Positions 43,378 to 52,551 of a DNA stretch of 64,000 nucleotides are shown here, in pieces (positions within the stretch are counted from its first letter, which is position 1; each line of letters opens with the position of its first letter). The position numbers and the translations under genes were made by a program. Where the stretch lies: contig NZ_JABEPQ010000001.1 in NCBI RefSeq assembly GCF_013041615.1, forward strand, positions 1 through 64,000. The letters run 5' to 3'. Origin of the DNA: Knoellia koreensis. Lineage in GTDB: Bacteria; Actinomycetota; Actinomycetes; Actinomycetales; Dermatophilaceae. The notes under the pieces are model-generated. The model was not told the origin of the DNA and did no database searches. It worked only from the letters and a program-made list of their open reading frames with translations.

Positions 43378-43761
43378 TCATGCCGACTTGTCGAGCAGCT
43401 GCGCAGCTCGTTGGTGGGAGATGCCCAAGGCGGCGCCGATGTCTCGCAACGGCAGTCCTTGGTCGGCTAATGCTCGCGCAGCGGCGCGGGACTCCTTGGC
43501 GGCCGCAGAATTCGCCTTTGCGGCCGCTTCTCGCAGCCTCTTGGCCTCGCTGAGGTGGCGCGTGACGTCCTCGGGTAGCCGCAGCTCGATATTGATGGTG
43601 ATGGTCTCCGGCTCGATGTCGAGCATGACCGCGACCAGGTCCCGCGCCATGGTGTCGATCTCGCGTAGGTGTCGGGCCTGGGTCCATCGGTCGACCGCGG
43701 GCACGTGGATGAGCCAGAAGCGACCATCGCGCTCGACAACTGCCTCGTAGGTCTTCTTCAC
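43378..43761 (-). CDS. hicB: HicB-like antitoxin with HTH tail
   Basis: The 127-residue protein starts at GTG 43761, overlapping the hicA stop by four bases. It has a HicB core (YEAVVERDGRFWLIHVPAVD, TMARDLVAVMLDIEPETI), a helical Ala-rich linker and a C-terminal HTH (LPLRDIGAALGISHQRAAQLL) for autoregulation. It should bind and neutralise HicA. Confidence 0.85.
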   Translation of the reverse strand: MKKTYEAVVERDGRFWLIHVPAVDRWTQARHLREIDTMARDLVAVMLDIEPETITINIELRLPEDVTRHLSEAKRLREAAAKANSAAAKESRAAARALADQGLPLRDIGAALGISHQRAAQLLDKSA

Positions 43762-43970
43762 CGCCACCAGCCTCTTCCCAAGCGGGCTTCGCACTCTTTC
43801 CAGATCATCTCGGCCGCCCTGTTGCCGAACTCACCGTGACGCGCGATGGGGATCATGAGACCGTCCAGGCTCCAAACCTCGTGATTGGCCCCTTGCCTGA
43901 GGAGCACCCACTCGAACCCTTGGGAACGAGCTTCCCTGCTGATGCGCCTGAGCACCTCGCGACGTCTCAC
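43758..43970 (-). CDS. hicA: HicA-like mRNA interferase toxin
   Basis: The 70-residue protein starts at GTG 43970. Its dsRBD-like fold residues are typical of HicA: REVLRRISREARSQGFEWVL, then GANHEVWSLDGLMIPIARHG with the catalytic His candidates, and AAEMIWKECEARLG. HicA toxins cleave mRNA. It precedes hicB as usual and the two are translationally coupled. Confidence 0.88.
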   Translation of the reverse strand: MRRREVLRRISREARSQGFEWVLLRQGANHEVWSLDGLMIPIARHGEFGNRAAEMIWKECEARLGRGWWR

Positions 43971-43986
43971 AATGATAGTCCAGTGT

Positions 43987-44021
43987 GCGCTTGACGGCCT
44001 AGTCGAGATCGCACTTGACGG
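43987..44021 (-). promoter_or_regulatory. Direct repeat upstream of hicAB
   Basis: GCGCTTGACGG (43987-43997) and GCACTTGACGG (44011-44021) repeat 10 of 11 bases with 24-base spacing, just upstream of the hicA start. HicB proteins with HTH tails repress their own promoters, so these are candidate operator sites. Confidence 0.4.
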
Positions 44022-44024
44022 AGC

Positions 44025-47000
44025 TCACGTGCGCAGGCGCAGGCCGCGGGGGGTCGCGTGGAACCCGGCGTTCGCGAGCGCCTGCACGAGCGGGTGTTCG
44101 GATCCGAGCAGCGCGCCACCGTCGGCCTTCTCCACGGTCAACCGCCCGAGGGCGCCCTCGCGCACGGCCAGGGCGAGCGCGTCAGCCGCCGACTGGAGCA
44201 GGCCGGGCTCGTCGGTCCACGACAGGAGGGTCTTGCCGCCGCGTTCGACGTAGAGCACCAGCTCGCCGTCGACCAGCACGACCAGGGCGCCCGCCTTGCG
44301 CGCGGGCTGGTGCCCCCGCTTGCCGGTGGTGTCGTCGTCGCCCGGCGACGCTGGCCGGTCGGGCCACGGCAGCGCGGCGCCGTAGGCGTTGGCCGGGTCG
44401 GTCGCCGCGAGGACGACGGCCGCCGCCGATCCGCCAGCGCTGCCCCGGTCGCTCTCGCCCGGCTGCCGAGCGCCCGCACGCAGCCGGTCGACCGCGCCAG
44501 TCGTGGTGAACTGGGAGGCGCCCAGCGTCTCGACGAAGTAGCCACGGCGCACCCGCCCCGACTCCTCGGCCGCCGCGAGCACCCGATAGACCCCGGCGAA
44601 CCCACCGGGCACGTCCTCGGCCACGACGGACCCGCGGGTCACGACGCCATACCGGTCGAGCAGCACCTCCGCCGTGGCGTAGGCCCGCACGGTCGCATCG
44701 GCCTCCACCTCGGGCAGCAGCGACCACCGGCCGGCGCCCGTGGGCGGTCCGGTCCGCGTAGGTGCCGGGGTGCGACCCAGCCCACGCCCGCCCGAGAGCG
44801 CGCCCAGCGAACCCCGCCGACCGGCATACCTTGCTGTCCTTGGTGAGGCGCTCGAACGGCGGTGCGCGGTGCGCCCGCCCGACAGCAGCGCCCGCACGGG
44901 CGCGAGCGTGTCACCCGACACCCGACCGGACCACACGAGCGACCACAGGTCGGTCAGCAGCTGCTCGTCGTCGGTCGACTCGAGCGTGTCGGCGAGGGTG
45001 CGGAAGAAGAACGCGCCACCGCCGGCCAGGGCGTCGAGGATCGCGGTCTCGCCCTCGGTGAGTTCGCGGTCGTCGGGCGGGGCAAGGGTGAGGTATGCCG
45101 TGTCGGCCAGGTGGAGGGACACCCACCCGTCGTCGCCGGGCAGCGAGCCGTGGCCGCGCCAGAGCACCTCACCGGAGGACGTGAGCTCGTCGAGCAGGGC
45201 GGGGGAGTAGTCGACCACCCGGGCAGGCAGGACCAGTGTCTCGAGCGCGCTGGCGGGCAGCACCGCACCGGCGAGCTGCTCCACCGCGCGCAGCAGCCCC
45301 TCGCGACCACGCAGCCCCCCACCGACGCCCTGCCACGACGGCAGGAACCGGGCGAGCTCGGCCGACGCGACAGGTTCGACCTCGGCACGCAGGGCGGCCA
45401 GTGAGCGACGCCGCAGCATCCGCAGCACCTCGGCGTCGCAGTAGTCCATGCCGTGGCGGCGGCCGCCGTTCTCGACCGGCAGCAGCTCGCCCTCGACGAC
45501 GCGACCGGCGCCGACGAGGCGTCGCAACGCGTCCTGCGCGACGGCGGGACCGATGCCCCACCACTCCGCGACCCGCGCCACGGGGAACGGGCCGTGGGTC
45601 CGCGCGAACCGGGCGACGAGGTCGCCCATCGGGTCGGGCACGGACTCGAGGAACGCCTGCGGCACCCCCACCGGCAGGGACACGCCCAACGCGTCACGCA
45701 ACCGACCGGCATCCTCGATCGCCGCCCAGCGCTCGTCCCCAGCCACCCGCACCCGGATGACTCGTCGCGCGCCCTCCAAATCCACCAGCCAGGTGCCGAT
45801 CTCCTTGTGGGACAAGCCTTCCCGCGAGCGCGCCTGGATGTCGGCGAGCGACAGCGGCCCGAGCACTCGCAAGAGGTCGGCGACGTCCTCGGCGTCCCGG
45901 GCAGCGCGCTCGGGCACCAACCGTTGTAGCTCGGCCTCGGTGCGGGACACCTGCTCGGGGTCGAGGAGGTCGCGCAGCGACAGGCCCTCTCCGCGACCGA
46001 GCAGCTCGGCCAGAAGGGACGGGTCGAGCGCCAGCGCGGCCGCCCGCTTCTCGGCCAGCGGTGAGTCACCCTCGTAGAGGAACTGCGCGACGTACCCGAA
46101 CATCAGTGACCGCGCGAACGGCGACGGCTGCCGCGACTCGACGTCGACCATCGTCACCTCGCGCGAGGCGACCGAGCGCATCAGAGCCTCGAGGCCGGGC
46201 ACGTCGAACACGTCCTGCACGCACTCGCGCACCGTCTCGAGCACGATCGGGAACGACGCGTACTGCGACGCGACCTCGAGCAGCTGCGCGGCCCGCTGCC
46301 GTTGCTGCCAGAGCGGTTGACGCCGGTCGGGGCGTCGTCGCGGCAGCAGCAGCGCTCGTGACGCGCACTCGCGGAACCGCGCCGCGAACAGCGCCGAGCC
46401 ACCGATCTCGGCCGTCACCAGGTCGTGCACGTCATCGGGGTCGAGCGTCACCAGCTCGAGCAGCTCGGCGCCCACCCCACGGCCTTCCTCGAACTCCAGG
46501 TCGGGCAGCCGGAACACGATGCCGTCGTCTCCGTGCATCGCCTGCACGTCCACGCCGAACCGCTCGCGCATCCGCGCCGACACCGCGAGCGCCCACGGTG
46601 CGTGCACCTGCCCGCCGAACGGGCTGTGCAGCGCGACCCGCCAGTCGCCGATCTCGTCGCGGAACCGCTCGACCACGATGGTGCGGTCGTCGGGCACGTG
46701 CCGGGTCGCTTCCTTCTGCTCGGCGAGGTAGGCCAGCAGGTTGTCGGTCGCCCATTCATCGAGCCCAGCGGCCGAAACCCGTTCGCGCGCAGCGGAATCC
46801 GACAACCCCACCACCTCGCGGACGAACGCGCCGACGGCCCGCCCCAGCTCGGCCGGCCGTCCCTGCTGGTCGCCCTTCCAGAACGGCAGCCGCCCTGGCA
46901 GCCCCGGCGCAGGCGTTACGAGTACGCGGTCGTGCGTGATGTCCTCGATCCGCCACGTCGATGTCCCCAGGGTGAAGACGTCGCCGACGCGCGACTCGTA

Positions 47001-48749
47001 GACCATCTCCTCGTCAAGCTCGCCGACCCGCCGACCGGCGCCCTCGGACGAAGCCAGGAACACGGCATACAACCCTCGGTCGGGGATCGTGCCGCCCGAG
47101 GTGACGGCGAGGCGCTGGGCACCCGGCCGACCGGACAGGACACCGGTGACGCGGTCCCAGACGATGCGCGGTCGCAGCTCGGCGAACTCGTCGCTCGGGT
47201 AGCGCCCCGACAGCATGTCGAGCACCGACTCGAGGATCGACCGCGGCAGAGAGGCAAAGGGAGTTGCCTTGCGCACCAACGCTTCCAGCTCGTCGACGGT
47301 CCAGTCGTCGAGCGCGCACATGGCCACGATCTGCTGCGCCAGCACATCGACCGGATTGGCGGGCACGCGCAGCGACTCGATGGCCCCCGAACGCATGCGT
47401 TCGACGACGACGGCGGTCTGGACGAGGTCGCCGCGGAACTTCGGGAACAGCACCCCGCGCGACACCGCCCCCACCTGGTGCCCCGCGCGACCGACCCGCT
47501 GCAGCCCGGACGCGACCGAGGGCGGTGACTCGACCTGCACGACGAGGTCGACGGCGCCCATGTCGATGCCGAGCTCGAGGCTGCTCGTGGCGACGACCGC
47601 GGGCAACCGCCCGGCCTTGAGGTCCTCCTCGATGAGCTGGCGGTGCTCCTTGCTCACCGACCCGTGGTGGGCGCGGGCGAGCACGGGCGGGGCCCCGGCG
47701 GAGGCTCCCGACTGCGCCATCAGCTGGGCGGGGGTGCGCGTCGCGTTGTCGCGGGTATGCCGCGTGGTCGCCTCGGGTGCCTCGCCGTCACCTCGACGGG
47801 CCGCCATGGTCTCGAGCCGGTCCTCCCAGATCTCGTTGAGCCGGGCGGTGAGGCGCTCGGCGAGGCGGCGGGAGTTGGCGAAGACCAGAGTGGAGCGGTG
47901 GGAGGAGACGAGGTCGACGATGCGTTCCTCGACGTGCGGCCAGATCGAGGCACGCTTCTCGGCGCCCGAGGCCGGCCCGGACAGGTCCTCCTCGATCACC
48001 TCGCCGAGCTGCGATATGTCGGCGATGGGCACGACGACGTCGAGGTCCCATTCCTTGGTCGACTCCGGCCGCACGATCTCGACCGGGCGACCGCCCGCGA
48101 GGTAGCGCGCGACCTCCTCGACCGGCTCCACGGTCGCGGACAGCCCGATCCGCTGCGCCGGCTGGGCGAGCAGGGCGTCGAGCCGCTCCAGCGACAACGC
48201 CAGGTGGGCGCCGCGCTTGGTGCCGGCGACGGCGTGCACCTCGTCGAGGATCACCGTCTCGACACCCGCCAGCGCCTCGCGGGCCTGGCTGGTCAGCATG
48301 AGGAACAGCGACTCCGGCGTCGTGATGAGGACGTCGGAGGGCGTCCGGGCGAAGGCGCGGCGCTCGTTCGCAGGGGTGTCGCCCGAGCGGACGGCGACGG
48401 TGATGTCCGGGGGTGTGAGGCCCAGGCGGGTGGCGGCGTGACCGATGCCGACCAGGGGCGAGCGCAGGTTGCGCTCGACGTCGACCGCCAGCGCCTTCAT
48501 CGGCGAGACGTAGAGGACCCGGCAGCGCTTCAGCTTCTCGTCCGGCTTGGGCTCGGAGGCGAGCCGGTCCAAGGCCCACAGGAACGCCGACAAGGTCTTG
48601 CCCGAGCCGGTCGGCGCGACGACCAGGGCGTGCTGACCCGAGCTGATCGCGTCCCACGCGCCCGCCTGCGCGGCGGTGGGCGCGCTGAACGACCCGCGGA
48701 ACCACTCGCGAGTGGCCGGGGAGAATCGGTCGAGCACGTCACCTGCCAT
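44025..48749 (-). CDS. lhr: Lhr-type ATP-dependent helicase
   Basis: The 1,574-residue protein starts at ATG 48749. The superfamily-2 helicase core has Walker A (APTGSGKTLS near 50), DEVH in VILDEVHAVAG, RIGLSATV and LIGVGRAGHQ-type motif VI (QRVGRAGHQVG). The long Lhr C-terminal region with winged-helix repeats completes it. Length matches bacterial Lhr (about 1,500). Lhr translocates on single-stranded DNA and unwinds RNA-DNA hybrids in repair. A low-complexity Arg/Gly/Pro stretch lies at about 44740-44880 between the last two domains. It is divergent from the DksA/TraR-like gene. Confidence 0.92.
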   Translation of the reverse strand: MAGDVLDRFSPATREWFRGSFSAPTAAQAGAWDAISSGQHALVVAPTGSGKTLSAFLWALDRLASEPKPDEKLKRCRVLYVSPMKALAVDVERNLRSPLVGIGHAATRLGLTPPDITVAVRSGDTPANERRAFARTPSDVLITTPESLFLMLTSQAREALAGVETVILDEVHAVAGTKRGAHLALSLERLDALLAQPAQRIGLSATVEPVEEVARYLAGGRPVEIVRPESTKEWDLDVVVPIADISQLGEVIEEDLSGPASGAEKRASIWPHVEERIVDLVSSHRSTLVFANSRRLAERLTARLNEIWEDRLETMAARRGDGEAPEATTRHTRDNATRTPAQLMAQSGASAGAPPVLARAHHGSVSKEHRQLIEEDLKAGRLPAVVATSSLELGIDMGAVDLVVQVESPPSVASGLQRVGRAGHQVGAVSRGVLFPKFRGDLVQTAVVVERMRSGAIESLRVPANPVDVLAQQIVAMCALDDWTVDELEALVRKATPFASLPRSILESVLDMLSGRYPSDEFAELRPRIVWDRVTGVLSGRPGAQRLAVTSGGTIPDRGLYAVFLASSEGAGRRVGELDEEMVYESRVGDVFTLGTSTWRIEDITHDRVLVTPAPGLPGRLPFWKGDQQGRPAELGRAVGAFVREVVGLSDSAARERVSAAGLDEWATDNLLAYLAEQKEATRHVPDDRTIVVERFRDEIGDWRVALHSPFGGQVHAPWALAVSARMRERFGVDVQAMHGDDGIVFRLPDLEFEEGRGVGAELLELVTLDPDDVHDLVTAEIGGSALFAARFRECASRALLLPRRRPDRRQPLWQQRQRAAQLLEVASQYASFPIVLETVRECVQDVFDVPGLEALMRSVASREVTMVDVESRQPSPFARSLMFGYVAQFLYEGDSPLAEKRAAALALDPSLLAELLGRGEGLSLRDLLDPEQVSRTEAELQRLVPERAARDAEDVADLLRVLGPLSLADIQARSREGLSHKEIGTWLVDLEGARRVIRVRVAGDERWAAIEDAGRLRDALGVSLPVGVPQAFLESVPDPMGDLVARFARTHGPFPVARVAEWWGIGPAVAQDALRRLVGAGRVVEGELLPVENGGRRHGMDYCDAEVLRMLRRRSLAALRAEVEPVASAELARFLPSWQGVGGGLRGREGLLRAVEQLAGAVLPASALETLVLPARVVDYSPALLDELTSSGEVLWRGHGSLPGDDGWVSLHLADTAYLTLAPPDDRELTEGETAILDALAGGGAFFFRTLADTLESTDDEQLLTDLWSLVWSGRVSGDTLAPVRALLSGGRTAHRRSSASPRTARYAGRRGSLGALSGGRGLGRTPAPTRTGPPTGAGRWSLLPEVEADATVRAYATAEVLLDRYGVVTRGSVVAEDVPGGFAGVYRVLAAAEESGRVRRGYFVETLGASQFTTTGAVDRLRAGARQPGESDRGSAGGSAAAVVLAATDPANAYGAALPWPDRPASPGDDDTTGKRGHQPARKAGALVVLVDGELVLYVERGGKTLLSWTDEPGLLQSAADALALAVREGALGRLTVEKADGGALLGSEHPLVQALANAGFHATPRGLRLRT

Positions 48750-48803
48750 GAGGAGAACAGCCTCTCACCTGCCACTGACAGTGGTCGGTGCGATGCTGGA
48801 CGG

Positions 48804-49148
48804 ATGGCTGGGACCCGGGAGGTGCTGGAGGCGGAGCGTGCACAGGCGATGCGTCGTCTCCACGCGCTCGATGACGAGTTCGCCGACTTCGTCGAGGCCT
48901 CGCGCGACTCCAACGCCGACGACGAGCACGACCCCGAGGGCGCGACGATCGCGTTCGAGCGTTCCCAGGTCTCGGCCTTGACCCGTCAGGTGCAGTCGCA
49001 CCTCGCCGAGATCGACGCAGCGCTCGCGCGCCTCGACGACGGCACCTACGGCACCTGCCAGACGTGCGGCCGCCCGATCGCCCCCGGTCGCCTCGAGGCG
49101 CGCCCCGCGGCCACCACGTGCATCGACTGCGCGTCGAAAGGCGGCTGA
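48804..49148 (+). CDS. DksA/TraR family zinc-finger protein
   Basis: The 114-residue protein starts at ATG 48804. A coiled-coil N-terminus (REVLEAERAQAMRRLHALDD) precedes the four-Cys finger TCQTCGRPIAPGRLEARP then CIDC. Such proteins bind RNA polymerase through its secondary channel or act as small regulators. It is divergent from lhr. Confidence 0.88.
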   Translation: MAGTREVLEAERAQAMRRLHALDDEFADFVEASRDSNADDEHDPEGATIAFERSQVSALTRQVQSHLAEIDAALARLDDGTYGTCQTCGRPIAPGRLEARPAATTCIDCASKGG

Positions 49149-49393
49149 CCGCGCGCTCCCTGCGGGTCCGGGCGCCCACAGGGCCCCCGACGTGCGTACA
49201 CTGGGTCCCGTCGCCCGGCCTCGGTGCGGGCGCTTCGCGACACGGGGACCGGGGTGTGGTCCCCAGCGCACGTCACGCCGGTCGGTATGCCGCGTGGCCG
49301 GCGCCCGCGGTCGCGGCACCTCACGGGCTGACGCACCGTGCGTCAGCCCTACGGCTTTCGGGTCGTGGCAACACTTCGAGGAGAAGGCTCCGC
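49149..49393 (+). promoter_or_regulatory. Structured leader upstream of the SNF2 helicase gene
   Basis: This 245-base gap holds two clear hairpins: GGGGACC/GGTCCCC at 49244-49264 and a perfect 11-bp stem GGGCTGACGCA/TGCGTCAGCCC with a three-base loop at 49325-49349, about 45 bases before the TTG start. It also has one octamer word at 49285. It could be a terminator for the upstream gene plus promoter, or a regulatory leader RNA. Confidence 0.45.
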
Positions 49394-51535
49394 TTGGCAC
49401 AGCAAGCATCGCGTCGTGGTGGCGCGCGTGGTGGCAACAACGCCACGCGTGACCGGCGACCCCGCGACAACGAGGGCATCATTCCCGTCCTGGCCAAGGC
49501 CGTCCGCCAGGTGGAGGCGGCCGCGCAACGCGGCGCCGTCCGCCCGAGCGGCCGCACGGCATACCAGGTCATCGCCCTCCTCGTGCGCGGGGAGCGCGCC
49601 CGGGTCAAGGCCGATGCAGCCATGCCCGAGACCGAGCGCACCAACATCCTCACCCGGCTCGATGGGATCGCGACGATCCTCGCCAAGACCGCAGTGCGCG
49701 ACACCTCGCTGCTCGCACTGCTCGCCGAGGACGCACCCGTGTCGTCCGCGGCCAAGAGCCTCAAGAACGACATGCTCCGCCAGGCCGGCATCGAGGTCGA
49801 GGAGGAGCCGGAGCCCGAGCCGGTGGCGACATCGACGACCACGTCGCGGCGGGTGGCCCCGCCGCAGGCGATCGCGCGGCAGCTGGCCAACCCGTTCCTC
49901 GCACCGGACTACTCGGCGGTGCAACAGCTCAAGCGCCCCACGACGAACCGGCTCGGCGGCTGGGAGCTGCTCACCCCGCTGTTCCGCGCGTTCGAGTCCG
50001 GTGGCGACTCCACGTGCATGCCGCTCCCGGAGCCGACCGAGCTGCCCCACGGCATCCGCGGCATGGAGCTCATGCACCACCAGGCCCAGCTCGTGCAGTC
50101 GGCGGCGGACGGTCACCGGACGTTCCTGCTCGCGGACGAGCCCGGGCTGGGCAAGACCGCGCAGGCGCTGCTCGCGGCCGAGGCGGCCGACGCGTTCCCG
50201 CTGCTTGTCGCCGTCCCCAACGTGGTCAAGGCCAACTGGGCGCACGAGGCCGAGCTGTGGACCCCGCGGCGCACCGCCACCGTGATCCACGGTGACGGCG
50301 AGACGATCGACGGGTTCGCCGACATCGTCATCGTCAACTACGAGATCCTCGACCGGCATGTCGGCTGGCTGGGCAACCACGGCTTCAACGGGATGGTCGT
50401 CGACGAGGCGCACTTCATCAAGAACAAGACGTCGCAGCGCTCGCAGCACGTGCTCGAGCTGTCGGAGCGGATCCGCGCGCGGCGCGCCAACCCGCTGCTC
50501 ATGGCGCTCACCGGCACCCCGCTCATCAACGACATCGAGGACTTCAAGGCCATCTGGCAGTTCCTCGGCTGGATCGACGACAAGGGCCCGCGGCCGGCGC
50601 TCAAGGCGGCGCTGGAGGAGAACGGGCTGACGCCCGCGGAGTCGGGTTTCTATGCCGCGGCGCGGCGTTCGGTGATCGACCTCGGCATCGTGCGGCGGCG
50701 CAAGATCGACGTGGCCGCGGACATCCCGGCCCGGCGGATCGCGGACATTCCCGTCGAGCTGGACGACGAGGCGGGGCGCTCGATCCGGGCGGCCGAGGCC
50801 GACCTGGCGCGGCGGCTGGTGTCTCGCTACGAGGCGGCGCTGGCTGCTCGGTCGGTCGTCGTCGAAGGCGAGGGCATCGACCACGCGCTGGTGCGCCGGG
50901 TCGCCACGGCGGAGCGCGACAGCGCGGCCGAGAAGACCGGCGACAACGTCTTCACGATGATGCGCAAGATCGGCCAGGCCAAGGCCGAGCTCGCGGCCGA
51001 CTACGCCGCGCAGCTGGCGCGCAACGTCGGCAAGGTCGTGTTCTTCGCCAAGCACATCGACGTCATGGACGTGGCCGAGGCGACGTTCGCCAAGCGCGGT
51101 CTGGGGTACTCCTCGATCCGCGGCGACCAGACCAAGAAGGCACGCGAGGACGCGATCGCGTCCTTCACGAACGACCCCGACGTGCAGGTGATCGTCTGCT
51201 CGCTGTCGGCCGCCGGCGTCGGGCTCAACCTCCAGGTCGCCTCGAACGTCGTGCTCTCCGAGCTGTCGTGGACCTCGGCCGAGCAGACGCAGGCCATCGA
51301 CCGCGTCCACCGCATCGGCCAGACCGAACCCGTCACCGCCTGGCGCATCATCGCCGCCCAGACGCTCGACCCGAAGATCGCCGTTCTCATCGACGACAAG
51401 GCCGGGTTGGCCGCACGGGCGCTCGACGGGTCCGACGAGGAGATCGGCTCGTCCGCCGACATCCAGCTCGAGGCGCTGATCGCGCTGCTCACCGAGGCGT
51501 TGGAGCAGAAGGCGGCAGCCGCGCTTCCCGAGTGA
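49394..51535 (+). CDS. SNF2-family DEAD/DEAH helicase
   Basis: The 713-residue protein starts at TTG 49394, seven bases after GAGGAGAAGG. A basic Gly/Arg/Asn-rich N-terminus and about 200 unassigned residues precede the SNF2 core: ADEPGLGKTAQALLAAE (Walker A near 250), VVDEAHFIKNKTSQR (DEAH), MALTGTPLINDIEDF, and helicase-C motifs QVIVCSLSAAGVGLNLQVAS and QAIDRVHRIGQTEPVTAWRI. These proteins are DNA-dependent ATPases that remodel or translocate on DNA. A perfect 54-bp palindrome terminates it. Confidence 0.9.
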   Translation: MAQQASRRGGARGGNNATRDRRPRDNEGIIPVLAKAVRQVEAAAQRGAVRPSGRTAYQVIALLVRGERARVKADAAMPETERTNILTRLDGIATILAKTAVRDTSLLALLAEDAPVSSAAKSLKNDMLRQAGIEVEEEPEPEPVATSTTTSRRVAPPQAIARQLANPFLAPDYSAVQQLKRPTTNRLGGWELLTPLFRAFESGGDSTCMPLPEPTELPHGIRGMELMHHQAQLVQSAADGHRTFLLADEPGLGKTAQALLAAEAADAFPLLVAVPNVVKANWAHEAELWTPRRTATVIHGDGETIDGFADIVIVNYEILDRHVGWLGNHGFNGMVVDEAHFIKNKTSQRSQHVLELSERIRARRANPLLMALTGTPLINDIEDFKAIWQFLGWIDDKGPRPALKAALEENGLTPAESGFYAAARRSVIDLGIVRRRKIDVAADIPARRIADIPVELDDEAGRSIRAAEADLARRLVSRYEAALAARSVVVEGEGIDHALVRRVATAERDSAAEKTGDNVFTMMRKIGQAKAELAADYAAQLARNVGKVVFFAKHIDVMDVAEATFAKRGLGYSSIRGDQTKKAREDAIASFTNDPDVQVIVCSLSAAGVGLNLQVASNVVLSELSWTSAEQTQAIDRVHRIGQTEPVTAWRIIAAQTLDPKIAVLIDDKAGLAARALDGSDEEIGSSADIQLEALIALLTEALEQKAAAALPE

Positions 51536-51552
51536 GGGCAACGCTTTTCACG

Positions 51553-51606
51553 AGGTATGCCGCGGGGGCGGCGAGGTGCGCACCTCGCCGCCCCCGCGGC
51601 ATACCT
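51553..51606. terminator. Perfect 54-bp palindromic terminator carrying two octamer words
   Basis: The two 27-base arms (51553-51579 and 51580-51606) are exact complements with no spacer. Each outer end is the octamer GTATGCCG or CGGCATAC extended to AGGTATGCCGCGGGGGCGG. It lies between the convergent SNF2 and LLM genes, so it can terminate both. Confidence 0.9.
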
Positions 51607-51613
51607 GTTGGTG

Positions 51614-52423
51614 TCAGCGACCGACGAGCGCCGCCACGACGGGCGCCATCGTCTGCGCGAAGTCGGCGCCGATGACGACGTAGGAGGCGCCGAACTCCTC
51701 CCGCCTCGACTGAAGCAGGTCGATCGCGGCAGCGGGGTCGTCGGGAAGGTAGGCCAAGGAGTCGGACTCGCGCAGGGCCGCCGGGTCGGTCTCCTGTGCG
51801 GAGGCCATGAAGGCCGCAACGCCATCGCCGACGACGGAGACGTGCAGGGCGAGCTCGAGGTCGCGTGCCGCTCGCAGCTCGTGGGCGACCGCGGCCGCCT
51901 GTTGGCGCGTTTGGCCCGGAGCCATGACGACGGTGACGGTGTCGGCCAGCTCGGTGGCCAGGGCCCTCGCCCGGGGACCGAGCACGGCCATGGTCACGGG
52001 GGTGTGGGTGTCCGGCCCGTCGAGCTCGCGCAGCCTCGTGACCGTCTCGCGGATCTGGTCGAGCCGCTGGGGCCCTGAGGGGGCCGGCATGCCGTAGCTC
52101 GCGAGCTGGTCCTCGATGCCTGGGCGGCCGGTGCCGATGCCAAGCTCGAACCGGCCTTCGGTGAGCTGCGTCAGCGAGTGCGCCTCCCACGCGGTCTGCC
52201 AAGGCTCCCGGAACGGCGACGCGTAGACCCAGGTGCCGACGCGCAGGTCGGTGAGCGTGGCCGCGACGGCCAGGGTGGGCGCCGGTGACGGCTGCCAGCC
52301 GGGCACGTCGGGCATCATCAGCGTGGAGTAGCCGAGGTCGGCTATGAGCCGCACGCGGTCACGCCACGACGCCATGTCGGTGAGCACGGGGGTGACGACG
52401 CCGAAGCGGAATGGTCTGGTCAT
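51614..52423 (-). CDS. LLM-class flavin/F420-dependent oxidoreductase
   Basis: The 269-residue protein starts at ATG 52423. Family features are FGVVTPVLTDMASWRDRVRL, LGYSTLMMPD, VGTWVYASPFREPW, EAHSLTQLTEGRFELGIGTG and a C-terminal VVIGADFAQ. Members of this F420-type branch use reduced F420 or FMN; the substrate is not predictable. It is divergent from the reductase-like gene at 52552. Confidence 0.88.
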   Translation of the reverse strand: MTRPFRFGVVTPVLTDMASWRDRVRLIADLGYSTLMMPDVPGWQPSPAPTLAVAATLTDLRVGTWVYASPFREPWQTAWEAHSLTQLTEGRFELGIGTGRPGIEDQLASYGMPAPSGPQRLDQIRETVTRLRELDGPDTHTPVTMAVLGPRARALATELADTVTVVMAPGQTRQQAAAVAHELRAARDLELALHVSVVGDGVAAFMASAQETDPAALRESDSLAYLPDDPAAAIDLLQSRREEFGASYVVIGADFAQTMAPVVAALVGR

Positions 52424-52551
52424 GGCTGCCTGTCTCTCATGCGCTGTCCCTCATGCGACGGTGGACCTTCGGGCCCCGCGAAACTCATCGAACGATGATT
52501 CCTGACGCCGGCGACAGTCTCACCTGTCGACACCGCAACCAAGGAGGAATC

